From NCBI RefSeq assembly GCF_036417845.1, contig NC_090014.1, forward strand, positions 248,001 through 312,000: a stretch of 64,000 bases of DNA, written 5' to 3'. The notes under the pieces were generated by a model. That model was not told the origin of the DNA and searched no databases. It saw only the letters and a list, made by a program, of their open reading frames with translations. Source of the DNA: Apteryx mantelli. Its lineage: Eukaryota; Chordata; Aves; Apterygiformes; Apterygidae. The position numbers and the translations under genes were made by a program. This document shows, one piece after another, positions 1-12,800 of this stretch (the stretch's first letter is position 1; each line of letters begins with the position of its first letter).

Positions 1-835
1 CACATGCAATGCACATGCAATGCGTGTGCGATGCACATGTAGTGCACATGCACTGCACATGCAATGCACATGCGCTGTGTGTGCAATGCACATGCAATGC
101 ACATGCGCTGTGTGTGCGATGCACGTCATGCACATGCAATGCACATGCGATGCGTGTGCGATGCACATGTAGTGCACATGCAATGCACATGCAATGCACA
201 TGCGATGCGTGTGCGATGCACATGTGATGCACATGCAATGCACATGCAATGCACATGTGATGTGTGTGCGATGCACATGCAATGCACACGCGATGCACAC
301 GCGATGCACATGCAATGCACATGCGCTGTGTGCGATGCACATGCAATGCACATGCGATGTGTGTGCGATTCACATGCAATGCACATGCAATGCACATGCA
401 ACGCACATGCGATGTGTGTGCGATGCACATGCACATGTGATGCACATGCAATGCACATGCGATGCACATGCGCTGTGTGTGCGATGCACATGCAATGCAC
501 ATGCGATGTGTGTGCGATGCACATGCAATGCACATGCAATGCACATGTGCTGTGTGCGATGCACATGCAATGCACATGCGATGTGTGTGCGATGCACATG
601 CAATGCACATGCAATGCACATGCAACGCACATGCGATGCGTGTGCGATGCGTGTGCGATGCAGATGTGCTGCATATGCAATGCACATGCAACGCACATGC
701 GATGTGTGTGCGATGCACATGCAATGCACATGCGATGCACATGCGATGCGTGTGCGATGCGTGTGCGATGCAGATGTGCTGCACATGCAATGCACACGCA
801 ATGCGCGTGCGAGGCGCGTGCGTGTGCGAGCCGGG
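1..835. repeat. CACATGCAATG-type minisatellite in a PC intron
   Basis: About 70 near-copies of a unit close to 12 bp, built from ATGCACATGCAA, ATGCACATGCGA and ATGTGTGTGCGA variants. Most steps alternate purine and pyrimidine. It ends about 30 bp before the first PC exon in the window. The unit is close to a multiple of three and lacks stops, which explains long spurious open frames on both strands. It is intronic sequence of PC, whose earlier exons lie before the window. Confidence 0.9.
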
Positions 836-865
836 GGTGACCCGCGGGGGGGGCCGTGTGCGCAG

Positions 866-3800
866 GGCCGCCGCCGGCGGGGCTGCGGGCGGTGCTGGGC
901 CGCGAGGGCCCGGCGGGCTTCGCGCGGGCGGTGCGGGCGCACCGCGGGCTGCTGCTCACCGACACGACGTTCCGCGACGCCCACCAGTCGCTGCTGGCGA
1001 CGCGCGTGCGCAGCCGCGACCTCAAGCGCGTCGCCCCCTTCGTGGCGCACGCCTTCAGCGGCCTCTTCAGCATCGAGAACTGGGGCGGTGAGCCGCCGCC
1101 GCCCTCGTGCCGCGCGGGGGGCGGGGCTTGCACGGCGGGGGGCGGGGCTTGCACGAGGAAGGGGGCGGGGCTTGCACCGGGACACAGAGGTTTGCACCGG
1201 GAGGGGGGTTGCACCAGGGGACGGGGGTTGCATGGGGGACAGTGGATGTGGGGTGTGCACGAGGGGGTGGGGCTTGCAATAGGTGGGCGGGGCTTTCACC
1301 AGGGGCGGGGCTTGCACGAGGCAGGGGGCGGGGCTTGCACCAGGGCACGGAGCTTTGCACCGGGAGGGGGAGGGGGAGTTGCACCAGGGGATGGGGGTTG
1401 CGTGGGGGACATGGTGGATGTGGGGTGTGCACAAGGGGGAGGGGCTTGCACGAGTTGGGCGGGGCTTGCACCATGGGCGGGGCTTGCACGAGGCAGGGGG
1501 CGGGGCTTTCACGAGGCAGGGGCGGGGCTTGCACCAGGGCAGTTAAGGGTCGCACCAAGGTGGAGGATTGCCCCGGGGTAGGGTGGACGTGGGGGTGTGC
1601 ACAAAGGGGGGCGGGGCTTGCACGAGGTGGGTGGGGCTTGCATGAGGTGTGGGGCGGGGCTTGCACGAGACAGGGGGCGGGGCTTTCACGAGGCAGGGGC
1701 GGGGCTTGCACCGGGGCAGTTAAGGGTCGCACCAAGGTGGAGGATTGCCCCGGGGTAGGGTGGACATGGGGTGCGCACAAAGGGGGGCGGGGCTTGCACG
1801 AGGTGGGTGGGGCTTGCAGGAGATGTGAGGGCAGGGATTGCACTAGAGGGGGCGGGGCTTGCACGAGACAGGGGGGCGGGGCTTGCATGAGACAGGTGGG
1901 CGGGGCTTGCACCAAGCAAACAAGGTTTGTGGGGGGGGGGTGAGTCGCACCGGGATGGGGGGGGGGGGTTGCACCAGGGGACGGTGGCTGCGGGGGCGTG
2001 CACCGGGGGTGGGCGGGGCTTGCGCGAGACAAGGGGGCGGGGCTTGCGCGAGACAGGGGGCGGGGCTTGCACCAAGCCCCCCCCCCCCGACGCTGCCCCC
2101 CCCCCCTTGCCGCCCGCAGGCGCCACCTTCGACGTGGCCATGCGCTTCCTGCACGAGTGCCCCTGGCAGCGGCTGCGCGACCTGCGCCAGCTCATCCCCA
2201 ACGTCCCCTTCCAGATGCTGCTGCGCGGCGCCAACGCCGTCGGCTACACCAACTACCCCGACAACGTCGTCTACCGGTGCGGGGGCGACACCGCGGGGGG
2301 ACACGGGGGGGGACACAGGGACATGCGGACGCGGGGGGACACGGGGGGACACGGGGCGCCAACGCCGTCGGCTACACCAACTACCCCGACAACGTCGTCT
2401 ACCGGTGCGGGGGCGACACCGCGGGGGGGGACACCGGGGGGGACACGGGGACATGCGGACGCGGGGGGACACGGGGGGACACGGGGCGCCAACGCCGTCG
2501 GCTACACCAACTACCCCGACAACGTCGTCTACCAGTGCGGGGGGACACCGGGGGGGGGCGACACCGCGGGGGGGACACCGGGGGGGACACGGGGACATGC
2601 GGACGCGGGGGGACACGGGGGGACACGGGGCGCCAACGCCGTCGGCTACACCAACTACCCCGACAACGTCGTCTACCGGTGCGGGGGCGACGCCGGGGGG
2701 GGGGGGACACCGGGGGGGACACGGGGACACGGGGGGACACAGGGCACCGACGCCGTTGGCTGCACTGACCCCTGCATGCCCCCGTGACCCCCCCGCTGAC
2801 CCCAGCGCACCCCCGTGACCCCTGCGTCCCCCGTGACCCCAGTGTGCCCCCATGACCCCCCGCTGCCCCTGCTGCCCCCACCAACCCCTGCTGACCCAGC
2901 GTGCCCCCATGACCCCCCACTGACCCCTGTGCACCCTGTGACCCCCTGCTGCCCCATGACCCCCCGCTGACCCTGCTGACCCTTGTGTGCCCCCGTGACC
3001 CCCTGCTGACCCCTGTGACCCCCTGTGACCCCCTGCTGACCCCTGTGACCTGCTGTGACCCCACTGACCCCCATGCGCCCCCGTGACCCCACTGACCCCC
3101 GTGCACCCCTGTGATCCCCCGCTGACCCCTGTGACCCCCCGTGACCCCCCGTGACCCTGCTGACCCCTGTGACCCTGCTGACCCCCTGCTGACCCCGTGA
3201 CCCTGCTGACCCCTGTGACCCCGCTGACCCCCCGCGCCCCGCCGTGCCCCCCGCACACCCCCCCGTCTGACGTTGCCCCCCGTCCCCGGGGCCCGGCGGG
3301 GTCGCTGGCGCGGCGGGGCAGGTTCTGCGAGGTGGCGGCGGCCAACGGCATGGACGTCTTCCGCGTCTTCGACTCGCTCAACTACGTGCCCAACCTGGTG
3401 CTGGGCGTGGAGGCGGCGGGGCGCGCGGGCGCCGTCGTCGAGGCCGCCATCTCCTACACGGGCGACGTGGCCGACCCGGCGCGCACCAAGTACGGCCTCG
3501 ACTACTACCTGCGCCTCGCCCGCGAGCTCGTCGCCGCCGGCACCCACATCCTCTGCATCAAGGTGCGGGGGGGGGGCTCGGGGGGGGGGGGTCTGGGGGG
3601 GGCGGTTGGGGGGTCCTGGGGGGGCGGGGAGGGGTATAGGGGGGTATTGGGAGTCCTGGGGGGTGGTTGGGGGTCCTAGGGGGCGGGGAGGGGGTATAGG
3701 GGGGTATTGGGGGTCCTGGGGGGCGGTTGGGGGTCCTGGGGAGTCGGGGAGGGGGTATAGGGGGGTATTGGGGGTCCTGGGGGGCGGTTGGGGGGTCCTG

Positions 3801-6800
3801 GGGGGGCGGGGAGGGGGTATAGGGGGGTATTGGGGGTCCTGGGGGGGTTTGGGGGTCCTGGGGGGGTGGGGAGGGGGTATAGGGGGGTATTGGGGTCCTG
3901 GGGGGGCGGGGAGGGGGTAGAGGGGGGTATTGGGGGTCCTGGGGGGGGGTTGGGGGGTCCGGGGGGGGTGGGGAGGGGATATAGGGGGGTATTGGGGGTC
4001 CTGGGGGGGGTTGGGGGGTCTGGGGGGGCGGGGAGGGGGTATAGGGGGGTATTGGGGGTCCTGGGGGGGCGGGGAGGGGGTAGAGGGGGGTATTGGGGGT
4101 CCTGGGGGGGGGTTGGGGGGTCCTGGGGGGGGTGGGGAGGGGATATAGGGGGGTATTGGGGGTCCTGGGGGGGCGGTTGGGGGGTCCTGGGGGGGTATTG
4201 GGGGTCCTGGGGGGCGGTTGGGGGGTCTGGGGGGGCGGGGAGGGGGTATGGGGGGTATTGGGGGTCCTGGGGGGCGGTTGGGGGTCTGGGGGGTCGGGGG
4301 GAGGGGTATGGGGGGTATTGGGGGGTCCTGGGGGGGCGGGGAGGGGGTATGGGGGGTATTGGGAGTCCTGGGGGGGGGTTGGGGGGTCCTGGGGGGGCGG
4401 GGAGGGGGTATAGGGGTGTATTGGGGGTCCTGGGGGGGCGGTTGGGGGGTCCTGGGGGGGCGGGGAGGGGGTATAGGGGGGGGTATGGGGGTCCTGGGGG
4501 GGGTGGGGAGGGGATATAGGGGGGTATTGGGGGTCCTGGGGGGGCGGTTGGGGGGTCCTGGGGGGGCGGGGAGGGGGTATGGGGGGGTATTGGGGGTCCT
4601 GGGGGGCGGGGGAGGTATAGGGGGGTATTGGGGTCCTGGGGGGGGTTGGGGGGTCCTGGGGGAGGTTGGGGGTCCTGGGGGGCGGGAGGGGGTATGGGGG
4701 GGTATTGGGGGTCTGGGGGGAGGGTTGGGGTCCTAGGGGGGCGGGGAGGGGGTATGGGGGGTATTGGGGTGCAGAGAGGGGGATCGGGGGATGAGGAGGA
4801 GGTTTAGGGGTTATTGGGGTGCAGAGAGGGGGATTCGGGGTGCAGGGAGGGGGATTTGGGGTGCAGGTAGGGGGATTTGGGGTCCCTGGGGTACCGGGAG
4901 GGGGATTCGGGTGCAGGGAGGGGAATTGGGGTGCAGGGAGGGGGATTTGGGGTGCAGGTAGGGGGATTTGGGGTCCCTGGGGTACCGGGAGGGGGATTTG
5001 GGGTGCAGGGAGGGGATTTGGGGTGCAGGGAGGGGGATGTGGGGGCCCTGGGGTACCCGGAGGAGGATTTGGGGTACCCGGAGGGGGATTTGGGGTGCAG
5101 GGAGGGGATTTGGGGTGCAGGGAGGGGGATGTGGGTCCCTGGGGTACCCGGAGGAGGATTTGGGGTGCCGGGAGGGGGATTTGGGGTGCAGGGAGGGGAT
5201 TTGGGGTGCAGGTAGGGGGATTTTGGGGGTCCCTGGGGTACCAGGAAGGGCGAATTGGGTTCCCTGGGGTACCAGGAGGAGGATTTGGGGTGCAGGGAGG
5301 GACATTTGGGGGTTCCTGGGGTGCAGGAAGGGCGATTTGAGGGTCCCTGGTGGAGGGGGATTTGGGGCGCAGAGAGGGGGATTTGGGGTGCGGAGAGGGG
5401 GATTTGGGGTGCAGGGAGTGGGATTTGGGGTCCCTGGGGTGCAGGGAGGGGGATTTGGGGCGCAGAGAGGGGGATTTGGGGGTCCCTGGGGTACCCGGAG
5501 GGGGATTTGGGGTGCAGGGAGGGGGATTTGGGGTCCCTGGGGTACCTGGAGGGGGATTTGGGGCGCAGAGAGGGGGATTTGGGGTCCCTGGGGTACCGGA
5601 GGGGAATTGGGGTGCAGGAAGAGGGATTTGGGGTCCCTGGGGTACCGGGAGGGGATTTGGGGTGCAGGAAGAGGGATTTGGGGTCCCTGGGGTACCCGGA
5701 GGGGGATTTGGGGTGCAGAGAGGGGGATTTGGGGTCCCTGGGGTACCGGGAGGGGAATTGGGTGCAGGAAGAGGGATTTGGGGTCCCTGAGGTACCGGGA
5801 GGGGATTTGGGGTGCAGGAAGAGGGATTTGGGGTCCCTGGGGTACCCGGAGGGGATTTGGGGCGCAGAGAGGGGATTTGGGGTCCCTGGGGTACCAGGAG
5901 GGGGATTGGGGTGCAGGAAGAGGGATTTGGGGTGCCGGGAGGGGATTTGGGGTGCAGGAAGGGGGATGTGGGGTCCCTGGGGTACCTGGAGGGGATTTGG
6001 GGTGCAGGGAGGGGATTGGGGGTCCCTGGGGTGCAGGAAGGGCGATTTGGGGTACCCGGAGGAGGATTTGGGGTGCAGGGAGGGGAATTGGGGTGCAGGG
6101 AGGGGGATTTGGGATTCAGGGAGGAGGATTTGGGGTTCCCTGGGGTACCCGGAGGGGATTTGGGGTGCAGGTAGGGGGATTTGGGGTGCAGGGAGGGGGA
6201 TGTGGGGTCCCTGGGGTACCTGGAGGGGGATTTGGGGTGCAGAGAGTGGGATTTGGGGTGCAGGAAGGGCAATTTGGGGTGTGGAGAGGGGAATTTGGGG
6301 TGCAGGGAGGGGGATGTGGGGTCCCTGGGGTACCGGGAGGGGGATTTGGGGTGCCGGGAGGGGATGTGGGGTCCCTGGGGTGCAGGAAGAGGGGTTTGGG
6401 GTGCCGGGAGGGGGATTTGGGGTGCAGAGAGGGGGATGTGGGGTCCCTGGGGTACCGGGAGGGGGATTTGGGGTGCCGGGAGGGATGTGGGGTCCCTGGG
6501 GTGCAGGAAGAGGGGTTTGGGGTGCCGGGAGGGGGATTTGGGGTGCAGGGAGGGGGATGTGGGGTCCCTGGGGTACCCGGAGGGGGATTTGGGGTGCAGG
6601 GAGGGGATTTGGGGTCCCTGGGGTACCGGGAGGGGATTTGGGGTGCCGGGAGGGGATGTGGGGTCCCTGGGGTGCAGGAAGAGGGGTTTGGGTACCCGGA
6701 GGGGGATTTGGGTGCAGAGAGGGGGATGTGGGGTCCCTGGGGTACCCGGAGGGGATTTGGGGTGCAGGGAGGGGGATGTGGGGTGCAGGGAGGGGGATGT

Positions 6801-9800
6801 GGGGTCCCTGGGGTACCCGGAGGGGGATTTGGGGTGCCGGGAGGGATGTGGGGTCCCTGGGGTACCCGGAGGGGGATTTGGGGTGCAGGGAGGGGGATGT
6901 GGGGTCCCTGGGGTACCCGGAGGGGGATTTGGGGTGCAGGGAGGGGGATGTGGGGTCCCTGGGGTACCCGGAGGGGGATTTGGGGTGCAGGGAGGGGGAT
7001 GTGGGGTCCCTGGGGTACCCGGAGGGGGATTTGGGTGCAGGAGGGGGATGTGGGGTCCCTGGGGTACCCGGAGGGGGATTTGGGGTGCAGGAAGGGCAAT
7101 TTGGGGTGCGGAGAGGGGGATTTGGGGTGCCGGGAGGGGATGTGGGGTCCCTGGGGCGCAGGAAGAGGGGTTTGGGGTACCCGGAGGGGGATTTGGGGTG
7201 CAGAGAGGGGGATGTGGGGTCCCTGGGGTACCCGGAGGGGGATTTGGGTGCAGGGAGGGGGATTTGGGGTTCAGGGAGGAGGATTTGGGGTCCCTGGGGT
7301 ACCCGGAGGGACATTTGGGGTGCGGAGAGGGGGATTTGGGGGTCCCTGGGGTACCAGGAAGGGCGAATTGGGTTCCCTGGGGTACCTGGAGGGGATTTGG
7401 GGTGCCGGGAGGGGGATTTGGGGTGCCAGGAGGGGATTCAGGGTGCTGGGAGGGACAATTGGGGTGCAGGGAGGGGATGTGGGGTCCCTGGGGTACCCGG
7501 AGGGGGATTTGGGGTACCGGGAGGGGATTTGGGGTGCCGGGAGGGGGATTGGGGGTCCCTGGGCGCAGGAAGAGGGGTGTGGGGTACCCGGAGGAGGACT
7601 CGGGGCGCCGGGCGGGAGGCCCGGGGGCGGCGGGTGACGCGGCCGCCGCGCAGGACATGGCCGGGCTGCTGACGCCGGAGGCGGCGCGGCTGCTGGTGGG
7701 GGCCCTGCGGCAGCGCTTCCCCGAGCTGCCGCTGCACGTGCACAGCCACGACACGGCCGGCGCCGCCGTGGCCTCCATGCTGGCCGCCGCCGCCGCCGGC
7801 GCCGACGTGGTCGACGTGGCCGTCGACGCCATGGCCGGCATGACCTCGCAGCCCAGCATGGGCGCCCTCGTCGCCTGCGCCCGCGGCACCCCCCACGACA
7901 CCGGTAGGCCCCCGCCGCCGCCACTGCCGCCGCCATGCCACGGCCATGCCACGGCCACGCCGACATCGCCACGGCCATGCCACGGCGACGGCAGCAACGC
8001 CATGGCAACACCACCACCACCACGGCGATGCTGACAGCGCCACGGTGATGCCACGGCCATGGAAGCATGGCCACGGCAACGCCAACGTTGCCACGGCCAT
8101 GCCGACATCGCCACGGTGGTGCCACGGTGATGGCAGCACCGCCACGGCAACGCCAACATTGCCACAGTGATGCCAACATCACCATGCTGATGCCACGGCA
8201 ACAGCAGCGCTGCCACGGCAACGCTAACATTGCCACGGCAATGCCAACATCACCATGGTGATGCCACGGCAATGCCAACATTGCCATGGCAACACCAACA
8301 TTGCCACGGTGATGCCAACATTGCCACGGTGATGCCAACATTGCCACGGTGATGCCACGGCGACGGCAGCGCTGCCATGGCAACGCCAACATTGCCATGG
8401 TGATGCCAACATCACCATGGTGATGCCACGGCAATGCCAACATTGCCATGGCAACGCCAACATTGCCACGGTGATGCCACGGCGACGGCAGCACTGCCAC
8501 GGCAATGCCAACGTTGCCACAGTGATGCCAACATCACCATGGTGATGCCACGGCAATGCCAACATCGCCATGGTGATGCCATGGCAACACCAACAGCACC
8601 ACGGTGATGCCAACATCACCACGGTGATGCCACGGCAACACCAACATTGCCACGGTGATGCCAACATCGCCACGGCCATGCCATGGCGACGGCAGTGCTG
8701 CCACGGCAACGCCAACATTGCCACGGCGATGCCGATATCACCATGGTGATACCACGGCCATGGCAGCATGGCCACAGCAACGCCAACATTGCCACGGCGA
8801 CGCCAATGCTACTACGGCAACGCCATGGCGATGGCAGCACCACCGAGGTGATGCCAACATCACCATGGCAACGCTGTGGCAATGCCAACGTTGCCGTGGC
8901 GATGCTGCGGCGATGGCAGCACCTCCGCGGCAGTGTCAACGTTGCCAATGCCACCATGGTGACGCCATGGCGATGGCGGCACTGCCACGGCGACCCCGAT
9001 GTTGCCATGGCGATGCTACAGCGATGGCATCACCGCCATGGTGGCACCACCGTTGGCATGGTGATGCCACGGTGACGGCAACACTGCCATGGTGGCCCCA
9101 CTGTTGCCATGGCGATGCCAGCGCTGCCACAGCAATGCCGTGGCAACGCCAACACCTCCGGGTGCCCATTCCTGGGGTCCCGGTCCCCGAGGTCCCCATG
9201 GTCCCCATCCCTGTCACCAGGGTCTCCACGGTCCCTGTCCCTGGGTCCCCATCCCTGGACTCCCTCGTCCTTGAGGTCCCTGTCCCTGGGTCCCCATCCC
9301 TCACCCCCAGGGTCTCCGTGGTCCCTGTCCCCAGGGTCCCTGATCCCTGAGATCCCTGTCCCCATCCCCGTGGTCCCCATGGTCCCCGGTCCCACGTGTG
9401 CCCCCCTGGCAGCAGGCACCACGCTGGAGCAGGTGTTCGAGTACAGCCCCCATGTCCCCGTCCCCGTCCCTGTCCCCGTGGTCCCTGTGGTCCTCATGGT
9501 CCCCATGGTCCCTGTGGTCCTCATGGTCCCCATCCCCATGATCCCTATGGTCCCCGTGGTCCTCATGGTCCCCATCCCCATGGTTGCCATCCCTGTGGTC
9601 CCCATGGTCCCCGTGGTCCTCATGGTCCCTGTGGTCCCCATGGTCCCTGTGGTCCTCATGGTCACCATCCCCACGGTCACCATCCCTGTGGTCCCCATGG
9701 CCCTCGTGGTCCCCATGGTCCCCGTGGTCCCCATGGTCCCTGTGGTCCTCATGGTCCCCGTGGTCCTCATGGTCCCTGTGGTCCTCGTGGTCCTGGTCCT

Positions 9801-12800
9801 CATGGTCACCATCCCCACGGTCGCCATCCCGTGGTCCCCGTGGTCCCTGTGGTCCTCATGGTCCCCGTGGTCCCCATGGTCCCTGTGGTCCTCATGGTCA
9901 CCATCCCCACGGTCGCCATCCCCGTGGTCCCCATGGCCCTCGTGGTCCCCATGGTCCTTGTGGTCCCCATCCCCGTGGTCCCCATGGTCCTTGTGGTCCC
10001 CATGGTCCCTGTGGTCCTCATGGTCCCCATCCCCATGGTTGCCATCCCCGTGGTCCCCATGGTCCTCATGGTCCCTGTGGTCCCCATGGTCCCCGTGGTC
10101 CTTACGGTCCTTGTGGTCCCCATGGTCCCTGTGGTCCTCATGGTCCCCATCCCTGTGGTCTCCATGGTCCTTGTGGTCCCCATCCCGTGGTCCCCATGGT
10201 CCCTGTGGTCCCGTGGTCCTCATGGTCCCCATGGTCCCCGTGGTCCCTGTGCTCCCCGTGGTCCTCATGGTCCCCATCCCTGTGGTCGCCATCCCTGTGG
10301 TCCCCATGGTCCCCGTGGTCCTCATGGTCCCCATCCCCATGGTTGCCATCCTGTGGTCCCCATGGTCCCTGTGGTCCTCATGGTCCCCATCCCCATGATC
10401 CCCATGGTCCCCATGGTCCTCATGGTCCCTGTGGTCCTCGTGGTCCTGGTCCTCATGGTCACCATCCCACGGTCGCCATCCCCATGGTCCCCGTGGTCCC
10501 CGTGGTCCTCATGGTCCCTGTGGTCCTCATGGTCACCATCCCTGTGGTCCTCATGGTCCTGGTCCTCATGGTCACCATCCCCATGGTCGCCATCCCTGTG
10601 GTCCCCATGGTCCCCGTGGTCCTCATGGTCCCCATCCCCATGGTTGCCATCCCTGTGGTCCCCATGGTCCCTGTGGTCCTCATGGTCCCCATCCCCATGA
10701 TCCCCATGGTCCCCATGGTCCTCATGGTCCCTGTGGTCCTCGTGGTCCTGGTCCTCATGGTCACCATCCCCACGGTCGCCATCCCCATGGTCCCCGTGGT
10801 CCCCGTGGTCCTCATGGTCCCTGTGGTCCTCATGGTCACCATCCCCACGGTCGCCATCCCCGTGGTCCTCATGGTCCCCGTGGTCCCCATGGTCCTTGTG
10901 GTCCCCATGGTCCTTGTGGTCCCCATCCCCGTGGTCCCCATGGTCCTCATGGTCACCATCCCCACGGTCCCCATCCCTGTGGTCTCCGTGGTCCTCATGG
11001 TCCCTGTGGTCCCCATGGTCCCCGTGGTCCTCATGGTCCCTGTGGTCCCCATGGTCCCCGCGGTCCCCGCGGTCCCGGCGTCCCGGCGTCCCCGGTCCCA
11101 CGTGTGTCCCCCGTCCCCCCCCGGCGGCGGCAGGCATCGCGCTGGAGCGGGTGTTCGAGTACAGTGAGTACTGGGAGGCGGCGCGGGGTCTCTACGCCGC
11201 CTTCGACTGCACGGCCACCATGAAGTCGGGCAACGCGGACGTCTTCGAGAACGAGATCCCGGGCGGGCAGTACACCAACCTCCACTTCCAGGCCCACAGC
11301 ATGGGGCTGGGCCACAAGTTCAAGGAGGTGAAGAAGGCCTACGCCGAGGCCAACAAGATCCTCGGGGACCTCATCAAGGTGGGGACGCCGGCGCCGCGCT
11401 GCGCTGCGCCGGGGGGTGCTGGAGGGGGGGGACGTCACCATGGGGCAGGTCCTCATGGCGCAGGTCCCCATGGGGCAGGTCACTATGGGGCTGGTCCTCA
11501 TGGGCAGGTCCCCATGGGGCTTCTCTGGGGGGGAACGTCCCCATGGGGCAGGTCCTCATGGCGCAGGTCCCCATGGGTCTGGTCCTTCTGGGGAATGTCC
11601 CCATGGGGCATCTCTGGGGGGAACGTCCCCATGGGGCAGGTCCTTCTGGGGAATGTCCCCATGGGGCAGGTCACTATGGGGCTGGTCCTCATGGGCAGGT
11701 CCCCATGGGGCATCTCTGGGGGGGAACGTCCCCATGGGGCAGGTCCTTCTGGGGAAGGTCCTCATGGCGCAGGTCCCCACGGGGCAGGTCCTCATGGGCA
11801 GGTCCCCATGGGGCATCTCTGGGGGGAACGTCCCCATGGGGCAGGTCCTTCTGGGGAAGGTCCCCACGGGGCAGGTCCCCATGGGGCAGGTCCTTCTGGG
11901 GAAGTTCCCCATGGCGCAGGTCCCCATGGGGCAGGTCCTTCTGGGGAAGGTCCTCATGGGGCAGGTCTCCATGGGGCAGATCCTGTGTGGCAGGTCCCAA
12001 GGCTGTGGTGACACCGTGGGGCAGGTCTGGGTGGTGCGGTGCCACCATGGGGCAGGTCCCAATGCATTGGTGACACCGTGGGGCAGGTCTGGGTGGTGCG
12101 GTGCCACCATGGGGCAGGTCCCAATGCATTGGTGACACCATGGGGCAGGTCCTGATGCATCGGTGACACCATGGGGCAGGTCCGGGTGTCACGGTGACCC
12201 CGCGGGGCAGGTCCGGGTGTCATGGTGACCCCATGGGGCAGGTCCGGGTGTCACGGTGACGCCGCGGGGCAGGACCAGGTGTCACGGTGACGCCGCGGGG
12301 CAGGTCCGGGTGTCACGGTGACGCCGCGGGGCAGGTCCGGGTGTCACGGTGACGCCGCGGGGCAGGTCCGGGTGTCACGGTGACCCCGCGGGGCAGGTCC
12401 GGGTGTCACGGTGACGCCGCGGGGCAGGTCCGGGTGTCACGGTGACGCCGCGGGGCAGGTCCGGGTGTCACGGTGAGCCCGCGGGGCAGGTCTGGGTGTC
12501 ACGGTGAGCCCGCGGGGCAGGTCCGGGTGTCACAGTGACCCCGCGGGGCAGGTCCGGGTGTCACAGTGACCCCGCGGGGCAGGTCCGGGTGTCACGGTGA
12601 CCCCGTGGGGCAGGTCCGGGTGTCACGGTGAGCCCGTGGGGCAGGTCCGGGTGTCACGGTGCCACCATGGGGCAGGTCCAGGTGTCACGGTGACGCCGCG
12701 GGGCAGGTCCGGGTGTCACGGTGACGCCGCGGGGCAGGTCCGGGTGTCACAGTGACCCCGCGGGGCAGGTCCGGGTGTCACGGTGAGCCCGTGGGGCAGG

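Noticed and set aside
64-1282. Cysteine/histidine-rich repeat proteins resembling a metal-binding protein
   Set aside because: The Cys-His pattern is only the translation of the CACATGCAATG satellite; it appears in several frames and both strands.
3558-8216. 1552-codon proline-rich minus-strand open frame
   Set aside because: It runs across PC introns and an exon on the opposite strand and is a translation of stop-free G-rich minisatellites. No homology or splice logic.
9412-9453. Considered as the true PC exon 5
   Set aside because: It loses homology after about 11 codons and has no donor. The full exon with SEYW through DLIK is at 11134-11378.
9030-11137. His/Asp/Gly-rich frames (DHGDHRDH repeats)
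   Set aside because: Antisense translation of the CCATGGTCCC array in a PC intron.
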